17,708 bases of DNA from Thermoplasmata archaeon (GCA_019594305.1 JAFDTZ010000040.1:1-17708); one strand, 5' to 3'; numbered from the stretch's first letter, positions 1-7,363 are shown. Notes: generated by a model not told the origin, from the letters alone. Program-made: numbers and translations.

Positions 1-492
1 GAGATGGAACCCGATCTTGACTGGATGATGGACGATTGGTTCGGGTTGTACGATACGAGTGTTGCCTCTTTGACTTCCTGGGATGGCGGGGAATGGTACG
101 AAGATGAATGGGATTTCGACATGCCTAGTATGTCCTCAGTGATGAAATATTCTCCGGATAGGGGTTTTATAGTCTCACAGGAGATGAAAATGAGCGACAT
201 GGATATGATGGATATCATACCACCCATGGAGATGGCACCCATGACAGAATCCGACGCGTCACGTAAGATGTCGTCCATGCAGGAGATGCCCTCAGATGAA
301 AGTTTACTAGATGCTCTTCAGCCTTACCTATTCATAATAGGGATAGTGATAGGAGTTCTGCTGGTTGTAGTGATCATCTCCATGAAGAGAAAGGGCAAGA
401 AACCGACCACCGACGAACCATATAACACTCAGCCTCAGTGGGAACAACCGCCTACTCGATCGGATTGGGAACCACAGCCTCCGCCTAGGTGA
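1..492 (+). CDS. C-terminal part of a membrane-anchored, Met-rich acidic surface protein (5' truncated)
   Basis: The reading frame is open from the first base, so the true start lies upstream of the window. About 163 residues are visible. The first ~105 are acidic and rich in Met, Asp and Trp. One hydrophobic helix at about residues 107-128 (FIIGIVIGVLLVVVIIS) is followed by a basic stop-transfer stretch (KRKGKK) and a Pro/Gln/Trp-rich tail. This suggests an extracellular domain, one membrane anchor and a short cytoplasmic tail. The stretch from VMKYSP through GFIVS, the PMTE/A-x-RKM segment and the anchor closely match the C-terminus of the next gene, so the two are tandem paralogues. I recognise no enzymatic motif and the function is unknown. 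The stop codon is TGA, followed by a weak pyrimidine-rich tract. Confidence 0.8.
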   Translation, partial: EMEPDLDWMMDDWFGLYDTSVASLTSWDGGEWYEDEWDFDMPSMSSVMKYSPDRGFIVSQEMKMSDMDMMDIIPPMEMAPMTESDASRKMSSMQEMPSDESLLDALQPYLFIIGIVIGVLLVVVIISMKRKGKKPTTDEPYNTQPQWEQPPTRSDWEPQPPPR

Positions 493-542
493 TGAACGGC
501 GTCAGCATCCGGAGTTAAATCTCTTTCCTTTTACCACACACA

Positions 543-568
543 AACTTAATATATGTCCATATCGATAT
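543..568 (+). promoter_or_regulatory. TATA-like promoter of the second surface-protein gene, with adjacent palindrome
   Basis: ACTTAATATA at 543-552 resembles an archaeal TATA box and lies 33-42 bp upstream of the ATG at 585. It would place transcription initiation near 575-580, leaving a very short leader. A perfect 10-bp palindrome, ATATCGATAT (559-568), lies between the box and the start and could be an operator or chance. The promoter call is reasonable; the operator call is weak. Confidence 0.5.
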
Positions 569-584
569 CGTGTAAGGGCTAAAT

Positions 585-2264
585 ATGATAATGAAAAAAG
601 GATCGGTAGTATCTATGGTGATCGGACTGTGTGTGATATCTTTAATTGCTCCGCTTTCAGCATCTCAGAGTACGGATGTACCGGAATGGGAACTCGGTCA
701 AACATGGTCGATGGGGTATGAGATGGATATCGGTGAGATGTATGATTCAGCATTTGATTATTCGGATGATATGATAGGATATGATGAAAGTATCGCATCT
801 TACGATATGAGTGCATCCGGTGAGATGGGATTCTATCAGATCTTCAAGATAACCGATGTAACTGAAGATGAATATGTTATGTCCATCACCGCAGGAGGAG
901 GAATTCATTCCAGCTATAGTTTTCAGACGACTATGATGATGGAAAAGGAAGGAACCTACGACTGGGATGAAGACTGGGAAAACATACCTAAGGAATTGAA
1001 AACCTTCGGAAGTGACATCGAAACCCATATAACAGTTGCAATGGATGGTGAAGCGCGTTTTGAAAAAGATACTCTTGCGCTTAAAAGCATGGAATTTGAG
1101 ATCAGTATATGCATGAAGTACGATCTCGAAACAAAGAACATGCCTGACTACGATTATGACTGGGAAGAAAATACCCGGGAGGTAAAATACACTGATATGG
1201 AGATGAAAATGGACGGTAAGATCGATATTTCACTGGACATCGGATTTGAGCCTCCGCTAGACCTCTTCGACTTTCCGATCCATGTGGGAAAAGAATGGAC
1301 GGTCGAATCAACGATGACATTATCCGGTGCTTACTCTGGTTATTTCGACGCCACCGGATTACCCGAGGAAATGACCGAAGAGATGGAAAAAGAAGGATAT
1401 TCTTTCCCGATAATCTTAGAGGAATTGGATATTCCCGGTGCGGAATTAGAAGACGGGCTTATACCGGAGACGAAATTACCTTTGTCTTTTGATATGAAGT
1501 GTACAGGTACCGAAGATATCGAACTTGAAGACGGTAAGACTTCAACCGTGTTTTTGATACAGATGTTCCCGGATTTTTCTTTTGACGAAGGTGAAGAGGA
1601 CGAAGAAGCGGAAGGCGAAGAAGAATATGGGAGAGGTTACATTCACGGTTACGCAGACGGTTATCTAGTCGGAGATATGGATAGAGACGGTGGAGAGGAA
1701 TTTTTATATGATTATTTTCATGAGGTATTCGATCTGTATACTACCGGATACTCCGATGGACATTATAACGGGTATGTCGATGGTTATTATTCAAATGAAT
1801 ATGATGACAGCTACACCTTCGCTGGCGGTTGGGATGACGATTTCCAGTTAAATTACGTGATGAAATATTCTCCCCATGAGGGTTTCATAGTTTCTCATGG
1901 CATGAGTATGGGCGTTATGGGTATGACCCCTTATGCATCCGAAATGGAGATGGTACCTATGACTGAAGACGAAGCCACACGAAAGATGGAATATATGCAA
2001 CAGATGCCATCGGAAAGAAGTTTTTGGGAAGTATTCTTTTCCAGACCGGCACTGATCATCATGGGTGTTATCATCGCTTTAGTTATATCGATAGTGTTTG
2101 TGGCAAAAAAGAAAGGTACTAAAAAAACGGTCTACTATCCTCAACCTTACGATAGACAGGCACAATGGCAGCAGCAACAGCTTCAACGAATGTATCAGTA
2201 TAAAGATGATCCACCGCCTTCTGTCGAGGAACAGCCCTATTCGAATGATCATTATAAATCCTAA
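585..2264 (+). CDS. Secreted, membrane-anchored acidic Met/Tyr-rich surface protein with GY-x-D repeats
   Basis: 559 residues. An N-terminal signal sequence (basic MKK, then a hydrophobic core to about residue 24, with a likely cut near PLSAS) precedes a long, strongly acidic ectodomain. A C-terminal membrane helix at about 486-508 is followed by KKKGTKK and a Gln/Pro/Tyr-rich cytoplasmic tail. Residues 351-360 and a second cluster near 387-402 carry tetrapeptide-spaced GY-x-[DH] repeats (GYIHGYADGY, then GYSDGHYNGYVDGYYS). They are separated by an acidic stretch that includes DMDRDGG. The C-terminal ~130 residues are paralogous to the preceding gene. A second in-frame ATG at 591 is an equally plausible start. 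No catalytic motif is recognised. A role in the cell envelope or cation binding is only inferred from composition and topology. Confidence 0.85.
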   Translation: MIMKKGSVVSMVIGLCVISLIAPLSASQSTDVPEWELGQTWSMGYEMDIGEMYDSAFDYSDDMIGYDESIASYDMSASGEMGFYQIFKITDVTEDEYVMSITAGGGIHSSYSFQTTMMMEKEGTYDWDEDWENIPKELKTFGSDIETHITVAMDGEARFEKDTLALKSMEFEISICMKYDLETKNMPDYDYDWEENTREVKYTDMEMKMDGKIDISLDIGFEPPLDLFDFPIHVGKEWTVESTMTLSGAYSGYFDATGLPEEMTEEMEKEGYSFPIILEELDIPGAELEDGLIPETKLPLSFDMKCTGTEDIELEDGKTSTVFLIQMFPDFSFDEGEEDEEAEGEEEYGRGYIHGYADGYLVGDMDRDGGEEFLYDYFHEVFDLYTTGYSDGHYNGYVDGYYSNEYDDSYTFAGGWDDDFQLNYVMKYSPHEGFIVSHGMSMGVMGMTPYASEMEMVPMTEDEATRKMEYMQQMPSERSFWEVFFSRPALIIMGVIIALVISIVFVAKKKGTKKTVYYPQPYDRQAQWQQQQLQRMYQYKDDPPPSVEEQPYSNDHYKS

Positions 2265-2288
2265 AATCGAATTTAAGAAAGTAAATCG

Positions 2289-2304
2289 GAGATATAAAAA
2301 TCTC
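2289..2304 (+). promoter_or_regulatory. TATA box of trmI embedded in a short inverted repeat
   Basis: TATAAAAA (2293-2300) is a good archaeal TATA box, about 60 bp upstream of the trmI ATG. It implies a leader of roughly 35 nt. The box is flanked by GAGAT (2289-2293) and ATCTC (2300-2304), a perfect 5-bp inverted repeat that could be a repressor site or chance. In the leader, TTCCA (2330-2334) can pair with TGGAA (2340-2344) just before the SD AAGGTG (2345-2350). Confidence 0.5.
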
Positions 2305-2358
2305 TTACATTAAAGATAAATACCCCTACTTCCATCCCTTGGAAAAGGTGTTACGAAA

Positions 2359-3126
2359 ATGATATCTCAAGGAACAAGAGTTATGCTGTGGAACCCGGGG
2401 GAAAAACATATCGTTATAGTTGATGGGGATATCAAAAAAATACCTAACTTGGGAGTTGTCAAAACCCAACGGTTCATCGGTAGAGAATGGGGTGAATGCA
2501 TAAAGATCGGTAGTAAAACATACTGGATTCTCGAACCTTCACTCGAACATGCGCCTGATCTGATAAAGCGCGGCCCCCAGATAATTCAACCGCACATGGG
2601 TTCACTCATAGCACATTACTGTAATATTTCATGCGGTAGTCGGGTTATCGAGGGGGGTGCGGGTACGGGCATAATGAGCGCTATACTATGCCGTGCAGTA
2701 GGTCCCACCGGTTCGGTGTACACCTACGAGATACGCGAAGACCATCTTAGGTTAGCAAGGTCGAACATAGCAAAGCTCGGTATGCTGGATATATGGGTAC
2801 CCGTAAAAGGTGATGTGACTTCTGATGTAAAAGAAACGGATGCTGACGTATTCGTGGTGGACATACCGGAACCCTGGGATGCCCTGGAGATGGCAAATAA
2901 ATGCCTGAAGAAAGGAGGATTTTTCGCCGCCTATGTGCCCACGACGAACCAGCTTCAACAAGTTTACCTTAAGATGAAAAACATGGGTTATGTAGCCATG
3001 AAGGCCTTTGAGAACCTACATCGCGACCTCGTTGTTAGCGAAGACGGTACAAGGCCATCCTTCGAGATGTTAGGGCATACGGGATATGTGGTTGTCGGTT
3101 ACAAAGGAGAGTACTCCGAAGAGTAA
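2359..3126 (+). CDS. trmI: tRNA (adenine-N1)-methyltransferase, TrmI family
   Basis: 255 residues, the usual length for archaeal TrmI. These enzymes use S-adenosylmethionine to methylate N1 of adenine in the T-loop (position 58, and 57 in some archaea), which stabilises tRNA. The N-terminal ~65 residues form the small beta domain. RGPQIIQPHMG (71-81) is the family's signature linker. The Rossmann motif I is VIEGGAGTGIMS (96-107), with acidic E124 closing the second strand. The catalytic-loop motif is DIPEPW (168-173). The C-terminal RP...GHTG motif (232-242) is also typical. The SD AAGGTG ends 8 bases before the ATG. The gene has its own TATA box and precedes ileS, consistent with a small translation-related neighbourhood. 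Which adenine is modified cannot be decided from sequence. Confidence 0.93.
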   Translation: MISQGTRVMLWNPGEKHIVIVDGDIKKIPNLGVVKTQRFIGREWGECIKIGSKTYWILEPSLEHAPDLIKRGPQIIQPHMGSLIAHYCNISCGSRVIEGGAGTGIMSAILCRAVGPTGSVYTYEIREDHLRLARSNIAKLGMLDIWVPVKGDVTSDVKETDADVFVVDIPEPWDALEMANKCLKKGGFFAAYVPTTNQLQQVYLKMKNMGYVAMKAFENLHRDLVVSEDGTRPSFEMLGHTGYVVVGYKGEYSEE

Positions 3127-3140
3127 AATTCCGTAGATAA

Positions 3141-3153
3141 CTTTTATATATTA
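3141..3153 (+). promoter_or_regulatory. ileS: TATA box of the ileS leader transcript
   Basis: CTTTTATATATTA is a strong archaeal TATA box. Its centre (about 3147) lies 26-28 bp upstream of the ATG at 3175. That is the normal distance from TATA box to transcription start in archaea. The transcript is therefore predicted to begin at or within a few bases of that ATG, well upstream of ileS itself (3265), giving an ileS leader of about 90 nt. Confidence 0.7.
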
Positions 3154-3173
3154 CAAGGCCGTCACTCTCTACT

Positions 3174-3257
3174 CATGAACTGGGCCTCGTACGACGTAAT
3201 AATTATTCCGGAGTGATTCCACCTCCGCCCAGTTAATGTTTTGTGGTTTTTGGAGGT
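3174..3257 (+). promoter_or_regulatory. ileS: Putative attenuator RNA in the ileS leader (long-range stem, U-tract, SD-complementary element)
   Basis: 3174-3185 (CATGAACTGGGC) pairs with 3227-3238 (GCCCAGTTAATG) at 11 of 12 positions, with one G-A mismatch. The stem is followed directly by TTTTGTGGTTTTT (3239-3251), resembling the U-rich terminators of archaea. Inside the loop, GGAGTG (3210-3215) can pair with CACCTCC (3220-3226, one bulged C). The same ACCTCC (3221-3226) is an exact complement of the ileS SD GGAGGT (3252-3257), so the two pairings exclude each other. A ribosome paused at the first Ile codon of the leader ORF would probably cover the loop-proximal GC pairs of the long stem. 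Readthrough under Ile starvation and termination otherwise is the simplest model; translational control through the SD is the alternative. Confidence 0.5.
3175..3216 (+). CDS. Putative ileS leader peptide with three consecutive isoleucines
   Basis: This short ORF of 13 codons, MNWASYDVIIIPE, ends at TGA. Its ATG lies where transcription from the TATA box at 3141-3153 should start, so it would be translated as a leaderless mRNA, a common mode in archaea; no SD is needed. Codons 9-11 are ATA, ATT, ATT (3199-3207), an Ile run directly upstream of the gene for isoleucyl-tRNA synthetase. By analogy with bacterial amino-acid operon leaders (named here as precedent only), scarcity of charged tRNA-Ile would stall the ribosome at these codons. 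Its first four codons are also the 5' strand of a long RNA stem. The ORF is seen directly; its translation and regulatory role are inferred. Confidence 0.6.
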   Translation: MNWASYDVIIIPE

Positions 3258-3264
3258 ATTATAG

Positions 3265-6200
3265 ATGACTGAAAGCAGCGGTAAGTTTAAGGCCTTGGAC
3301 AAGGAAACGCCCCTACCGGAGAAGGAGCTAGAGGTTATACGATATTGGGAGGAACACAAGATATCCCGGAGGTCTAGAAGCCGCAGATGTGATAAAAAAT
3401 TCGGGTTCACCGAAGGACCGCCTACGGCAAACGGCCTGCCCCATATAGGTCATGTTCTCACACGAGTAGTCAAGGATGTTTACCTTCGTTACAAGACGAT
3501 GGACGGCTATCAGGTCGTACCCAACATAGCCGGATGGGACACCCACGGTCTGCCGGTAGAAATCGAGGTTGAAAAAGAACTTGGGATAGAGAACAAAGAG
3601 GAGTTGATGGATTACGGCTTGGAAAAGTTCAATTCACTTTGTAAGGAAAGCGTATTCCGTTACGAAAAGAACTGGAGGAAGATGAGCGAACGGATAGGCT
3701 TCTGGATAGATTACGATAAAGCATACATCACCATGGACGACAATTATATCGAAAGTGTCTGGTGGAGTCTCAAGGAACATTGGAAAAATGGTCTCCTGGA
3801 AAAGGGCCATTATGTGGTACCCTACTGTCCTAGATGCGGTACGCCCTTATCCAGCCACGAAGTGGCCCAGGGATACCGTCAGGTGGAGGATCCGTCCATC
3901 TATATACGCTTTAAGTTGAAGGACGAAGATGCATATTTCCTTGCATGGACCACGACACCGTGGACATTGATCTCCAACCTCATGTTAGCTGTGGGCGAAG
4001 ATATCGATTATGCTCTGGTGAGTTACAGAGGTGAAAAGTACTACCTTGCGGAAAGATTGGTCGAGAAGGTATTTGATAACACCGAGCTCCTTAATATAGT
4101 AAAAGGTAGTGAACTTGTGGGTAAGGAATATCGGCCTCTCTTCGATTTCGTAGTCCCCGAAGGCAAGAGTCATTACGTTACCAGCGCTGATTTCGTAAGT
4201 CTCGAAGAGGGGACGGGTATAGTACACATTGCACCCGCTTTCGGCCAGGAGGACCACGAGCTCTGCACCGCCGAGGGAGTGAGTCTAGTTAATCCCGTTG
4301 ACGAAGCAGGCAGGTTCATGGAAGAGGTCACAGCCTACAAGAACAGATTCGTCAAGGATGCGGACCCCTACATAATGGAGGACCTTGAAACACGGGGCGA
4401 CCTTATAAAGGCAGCAAAGGTGACACACACATATCCATTCTGCTGGAGGTGCGATTCGCCACTTCTTTACTACGCACTTGAAAGCTGGTTCATACGTACA
4501 TCGGGAGAGAAGGAAAGGTTGATAGCAAATAACGAAGAGGTATTTTGGAAACCGGAGCACCTGAAACACGGAAGGTTCGGTAACTTCCTGGACGAACTCA
4601 AGGATTGGGCACTCAGCAGAAACCGTTTCTGGGGAACGCCTTTACCCGTTTGGGTATGCGATAACGGACATGAGATATGTATAGGTAGTAAGGAAGAACT
4701 GACGAGCCTGGCAACCGCACCACTCGAGCCCGATTTCGAGCTGCATAGGCCATGGGTGGATAGGGTAGAGCTAGAGTGTCCCGAATGTAAAGAGAACATG
4801 AAAAGGGTGGAATACGTTATAGACTGCTGGTACGACAGCGGAAGTGCCCCCTTCGCACAGTTTCATTATCCCTTTGAAAACGAAGATATGTTCGACGAAG
4901 CGTTCCCGGTCGATTTCATCACCGAAGCACTCGATCAAACCAGAGGGTGGTTCTACAGTCTCCTGGCCATCAATTCATTGTTGTTCAATAAACCGGCATA
5001 CCTAAAGTGCCTGACCCTGGGATTGGTGCTTGACGAGGACGGCGAGAAGATGAGTAAAACCAAGGGGAATGCCGTGGACCCGGTGAATGTGATGGATGAT
5101 ATCGGGGCCGACGCAACTCGTCTGTATTTCCTGGCCTCGCCGGTATGGAAGTCAACAAGGTTCAGTGAAGAACTTGCGAGGGAGAAGATAAGCAAGACCA
5201 TAAATACGCTGGTCAATATCGTTTCCTTCTTTACAAGCAATGCGAACCTGGATGATTTCCATCCCTCAGAATACGAGCCTACAAATGATTTAGACAGATG
5301 GTTACTCTCTAAAAAGAATACACTGGTAAAGGATGTTAGAGACGGACTCGACGAGCTTGAATTCCATCGTTCGACAAGGGCCTTGGAGGATTTCGTCGAA
5401 GTTCTTAGCAACTGGTATCTAAGAGCAAGCAGGCGAAGATTTTGGGAGGGATCCGAAGAAGAGAAGGCAAGTGCCTACAATACACTCTATGAGACCCTGG
5501 ACACACTAACATTGCTCATGGCACCTTTTACACCATTCCTCACCGAAAGGGTATACAGGAACATAATAATGCCCGTACGCGGCGAACCCGAATCAGTACA
5601 TCTGTTGGAATATCCCGAGGCTAACGAATCCCTAATAAACTGTGAGATAGAGTCCCACATGGATACGGTTATCAAGATAACCGAGTTAGGCAGGAACGCC
5701 AGGCAGCAAAAGGATATCAAATTACGCCAGCCATTGAAGGAGATGGTGGTGGTTTCCCATAGTGATGATGTAAAGGATGCAGTTGAAGGTCTGGCTGACC
5801 TATTAAAGAATGAATTAAACATCAGAGATATCCGAGTAATGCAGGACGATTCCGATCTACTCGTTAGCGTTTCCAGCCCGAATTACTCTTCTCTGGGTCC
5901 GAAGTTCAAAGGGGAAGCATCTACGGTAGCCGAAGAGATAGAAAATGCAGATGCCTCGCGGTTGAAAAAATCACTCGAAACCGACGGTAAGGCGATACTC
6001 GGAAGTTACACAATACTTCCCGAGGACGTAGTTTTTGAAGATAAGGTCAAGGAAGGTTACGCTGGAAGCGGGGATTCGGGCTTGGATGTTTTCGTGAACG
6101 TTACACTGGACGAAGAACTTTTAACCGAGGGTATGGCCAGGGATGTAGTCCGCAGGATACAGACCATGAGGAAGGAGCTGGACCTAGGTTACACCCAGGA

Positions 6201-6378
6201 GATACATACACGTTACAGCGGAGAGTCGGAACTGGAAGAAGCTATAGGCGCATCCAAGGATTACATAATGAAGGAAACACTATCAAGAACGCTGGATAAA
6301 GGGGATGTTGACGGCTACGAGAAAGAATGGGATATAGACGGTAATCAACTGAGTATTAGCATCGAACCCATCGACTGA
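3265..6378 (+). CDS. ileS: Isoleucyl-tRNA synthetase (class I, archaeal/eukaryotic type)
   Basis: 1037 residues, a normal length for this type. It charges tRNA-Ile with isoleucine and hydrolyses mischarged Val-tRNA. The HIGH motif is at 60-63 in a PTANGLPHIGH context. The zinc-binding pairs CPRC (188-191), CWRC (393-396) and CPEC (505-508) are all present. The CP1 editing domain has the Thr-rich TTTPWT (229-234) and GTGIVH (316-321) with a later Asp (D330). The second signature is KMSKT (595-599); Thr replaces the more usual Arg or Ser. The C-terminal ~400 residues are the anticodon-binding and tail domains. The start is fixed by the SD GGAGGT, 7 bases before the ATG. The gene stands alone behind a ~90-nt structured leader and ends 8 bp from a convergent gene. 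Confidence 0.97.
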   Translation: MTESSGKFKALDKETPLPEKELEVIRYWEEHKISRRSRSRRCDKKFGFTEGPPTANGLPHIGHVLTRVVKDVYLRYKTMDGYQVVPNIAGWDTHGLPVEIEVEKELGIENKEELMDYGLEKFNSLCKESVFRYEKNWRKMSERIGFWIDYDKAYITMDDNYIESVWWSLKEHWKNGLLEKGHYVVPYCPRCGTPLSSHEVAQGYRQVEDPSIYIRFKLKDEDAYFLAWTTTPWTLISNLMLAVGEDIDYALVSYRGEKYYLAERLVEKVFDNTELLNIVKGSELVGKEYRPLFDFVVPEGKSHYVTSADFVSLEEGTGIVHIAPAFGQEDHELCTAEGVSLVNPVDEAGRFMEEVTAYKNRFVKDADPYIMEDLETRGDLIKAAKVTHTYPFCWRCDSPLLYYALESWFIRTSGEKERLIANNEEVFWKPEHLKHGRFGNFLDELKDWALSRNRFWGTPLPVWVCDNGHEICIGSKEELTSLATAPLEPDFELHRPWVDRVELECPECKENMKRVEYVIDCWYDSGSAPFAQFHYPFENEDMFDEAFPVDFITEALDQTRGWFYSLLAINSLLFNKPAYLKCLTLGLVLDEDGEKMSKTKGNAVDPVNVMDDIGADATRLYFLASPVWKSTRFSEELAREKISKTINTLVNIVSFFTSNANLDDFHPSEYEPTNDLDRWLLSKKNTLVKDVRDGLDELEFHRSTRALEDFVEVLSNWYLRASRRRFWEGSEEEKASAYNTLYETLDTLTLLMAPFTPFLTERVYRNIIMPVRGEPESVHLLEYPEANESLINCEIESHMDTVIKITELGRNARQQKDIKLRQPLKEMVVVSHSDDVKDAVEGLADLLKNELNIRDIRVMQDDSDLLVSVSSPNYSSLGPKFKGEASTVAEEIENADASRLKKSLETDGKAILGSYTILPEDVVFEDKVKEGYAGSGDSGLDVFVNVTLDEELLTEGMARDVVRRIQTMRKELDLGYTQEIHTRYSGESELEEAIGASKDYIMKETLSRTLDKGDVDGYEKEWDIDGNQLSISIEPID

Positions 6379-6386
6379 TATCGATC

Positions 6387-7232
6387 TTAGTCTGAAAACC
6401 AACCTCTTGTTTGGGCGATGAAGAATATACGTAATATCGATATCAATATAAGTATGATACCGATGTTTAGGGCGATCCATGAAAAAGCACCGGGAACGGA
6501 GATGATCATTATAGTGCCTGTCGATAGGAAAAAGAGCATCATTCCCATCTCTAAAACTATCATATTATTACGACGTGAGACCTTTTGGAATCTTTTATTG
6601 TAAACCTCTTCCTTGGTTGTGTTGGATTCCAGGCCTTTCACGAGTTTTACTAAGGAATTCAGTGTATTTTGTATATCATCCGCATCTTTTGGGATCTTAT
6701 ATGTACTGAACATGCATATTCCGGGCTCGATGATGAGTGCCCTGAAAACATATCCCTTCTTCTTTACAAGCTTTTTCAACATATCCACTTCTTTTTCCGT
6801 AAATAACTTGTCCACGAGCTCCCGGTTCGACCTTATGTTACTCTTTACCTCCAGGCCTTCTCTTTCAAATGAGGGAACCTTGATCGTAGATATGTCCGCC
6901 TTCAACTCTGTGGTCTCAGGTGAGGTTATCACTATATCTCCCTCGAACATGATGGAGTTGCTCACTGCAAAAACCGCATTTTCCTGTTTTTTGCGCTTCA
7001 CCGGGTGAACATACACTTCCTTTCCTCCTAATTTACCGTATAGATTTGGTAGACCGTATTCAGCCATAGGTCCTTCCTTGACCTCCATCTCCAACTTTTT
7101 CGCAGTCTTCCTGAATACGTACCAGTAATCTCTTCGGTATTTCCAGGCGTTGTGAATGTTCATTATTATGAAGAAACCTACTATGATCGAAATCGTCACA
7201 ACCACAAGTTCTATCCTGAGCCACATATACAT
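6387..7232 (-). CDS. Membrane protein of unknown function, three predicted helices
   Basis: 281 residues. One hydrophobic helix near the N-terminus (about 6-25) is followed by a basic region (KYRRDYW) and a ~180-residue Lys/Glu-rich soluble domain. Two further helices lie at about 224-246 and 250-273. The positive-inside rule suggests the central domain is cytoplasmic. The ATG at 7232 is preferred because AAAGGAG lies 5 bases upstream; an in-frame ATG at 7226 lacks that spacing. A TATA-like TTTTTTATAT on the minus strand (7265-7274) fits as promoter. The gene is divergent from the secretion operon and convergent with ileS. I do not recognise the family and assign no function. Confidence 0.75.
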   Translation of the reverse strand: MYMWLRIELVVVTISIIVGFFIIMNIHNAWKYRRDYWYVFRKTAKKLEMEVKEGPMAEYGLPNLYGKLGGKEVYVHPVKRKKQENAVFAVSNSIMFEGDIVITSPETTELKADISTIKVPSFEREGLEVKSNIRSNRELVDKLFTEKEVDMLKKLVKKKGYVFRALIIEPGICMFSTYKIPKDADDIQNTLNSLVKLVKGLESNTTKEEVYNKRFQKVSRRNNMIVLEMGMMLFFLSTGTIMIISVPGAFSWIALNIGIILILISILRIFFIAQTRGWFSD

Positions 7233-7263
7233 CCAAACTCCTTTAAAGGATATAAAATTACCC

Positions 7264-7274
7264 CATATAAAAAA
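7264..7274 (-). promoter_or_regulatory. TATA-like promoter of the minus-strand membrane protein
   Basis: On the minus strand this reads TTTTTTATATG, about 33-42 bp upstream of the ATG at 7232. A second AT-rich match (TTTTATAT, 7250-7257) is too close to the start to be the promoter of a transcript that includes the SD. Confidence 0.4.
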
Positions 7275-7329
7275 TGGTCGGACGGAGTTATCATATCGAC
7301 TTAATGGTATTTCAACATTTAGAACGCAA

Positions 7330-7338
7330 AACTTAAAT
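7330..7338 (+). promoter_or_regulatory. TATA-like promoter of the secretion/pilus operon
   Basis: AACTTAAAT lies 26-34 bp upstream of the ATG at 7364, and no SD precedes that ATG. The arrangement suggests a leaderless transcript beginning close to the ATG. It lies in a ~130-bp divergent promoter region shared with the minus-strand membrane protein. Confidence 0.45.
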
Positions 7339-7363
7339 CGTTTATTTAGTTCAACTTCCGGGT

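Noticed and set aside
3178..3234. The ileS leader stem as a tRNA-like mimic or bacterial-type T-box
   Set aside because: There is no T-box motif, no specifier-loop architecture and no T-loop-like sequence. The overlap with the Ile-run ORF explains the structure better.
3236..3268. Second small ORF in the ileS leader (MFCGFWRYYR) whose TGA overlaps the ileS ATG
   Set aside because: The ATGA overlap looks like translational coupling. However, the ORF has no SD, is not at a transcription start, has no Ile codons, and its codons simply run through the U-tract and the ileS SD. Probably fortuitous, though worth checking in relatives.
4953..5411. 152-codon minus-strand open frame inside ileS
   Set aside because: Antisense shadow of a well-conserved synthetase region, Ser/Leu-rich, with no motif or promoter.
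6418..7008. Plus-strand open frames opposite the minus-strand membrane protein
   Set aside because: The minus-strand frame has a promoter, an SD and coherent membrane topology. The plus-strand frames are fragmented and lack these.
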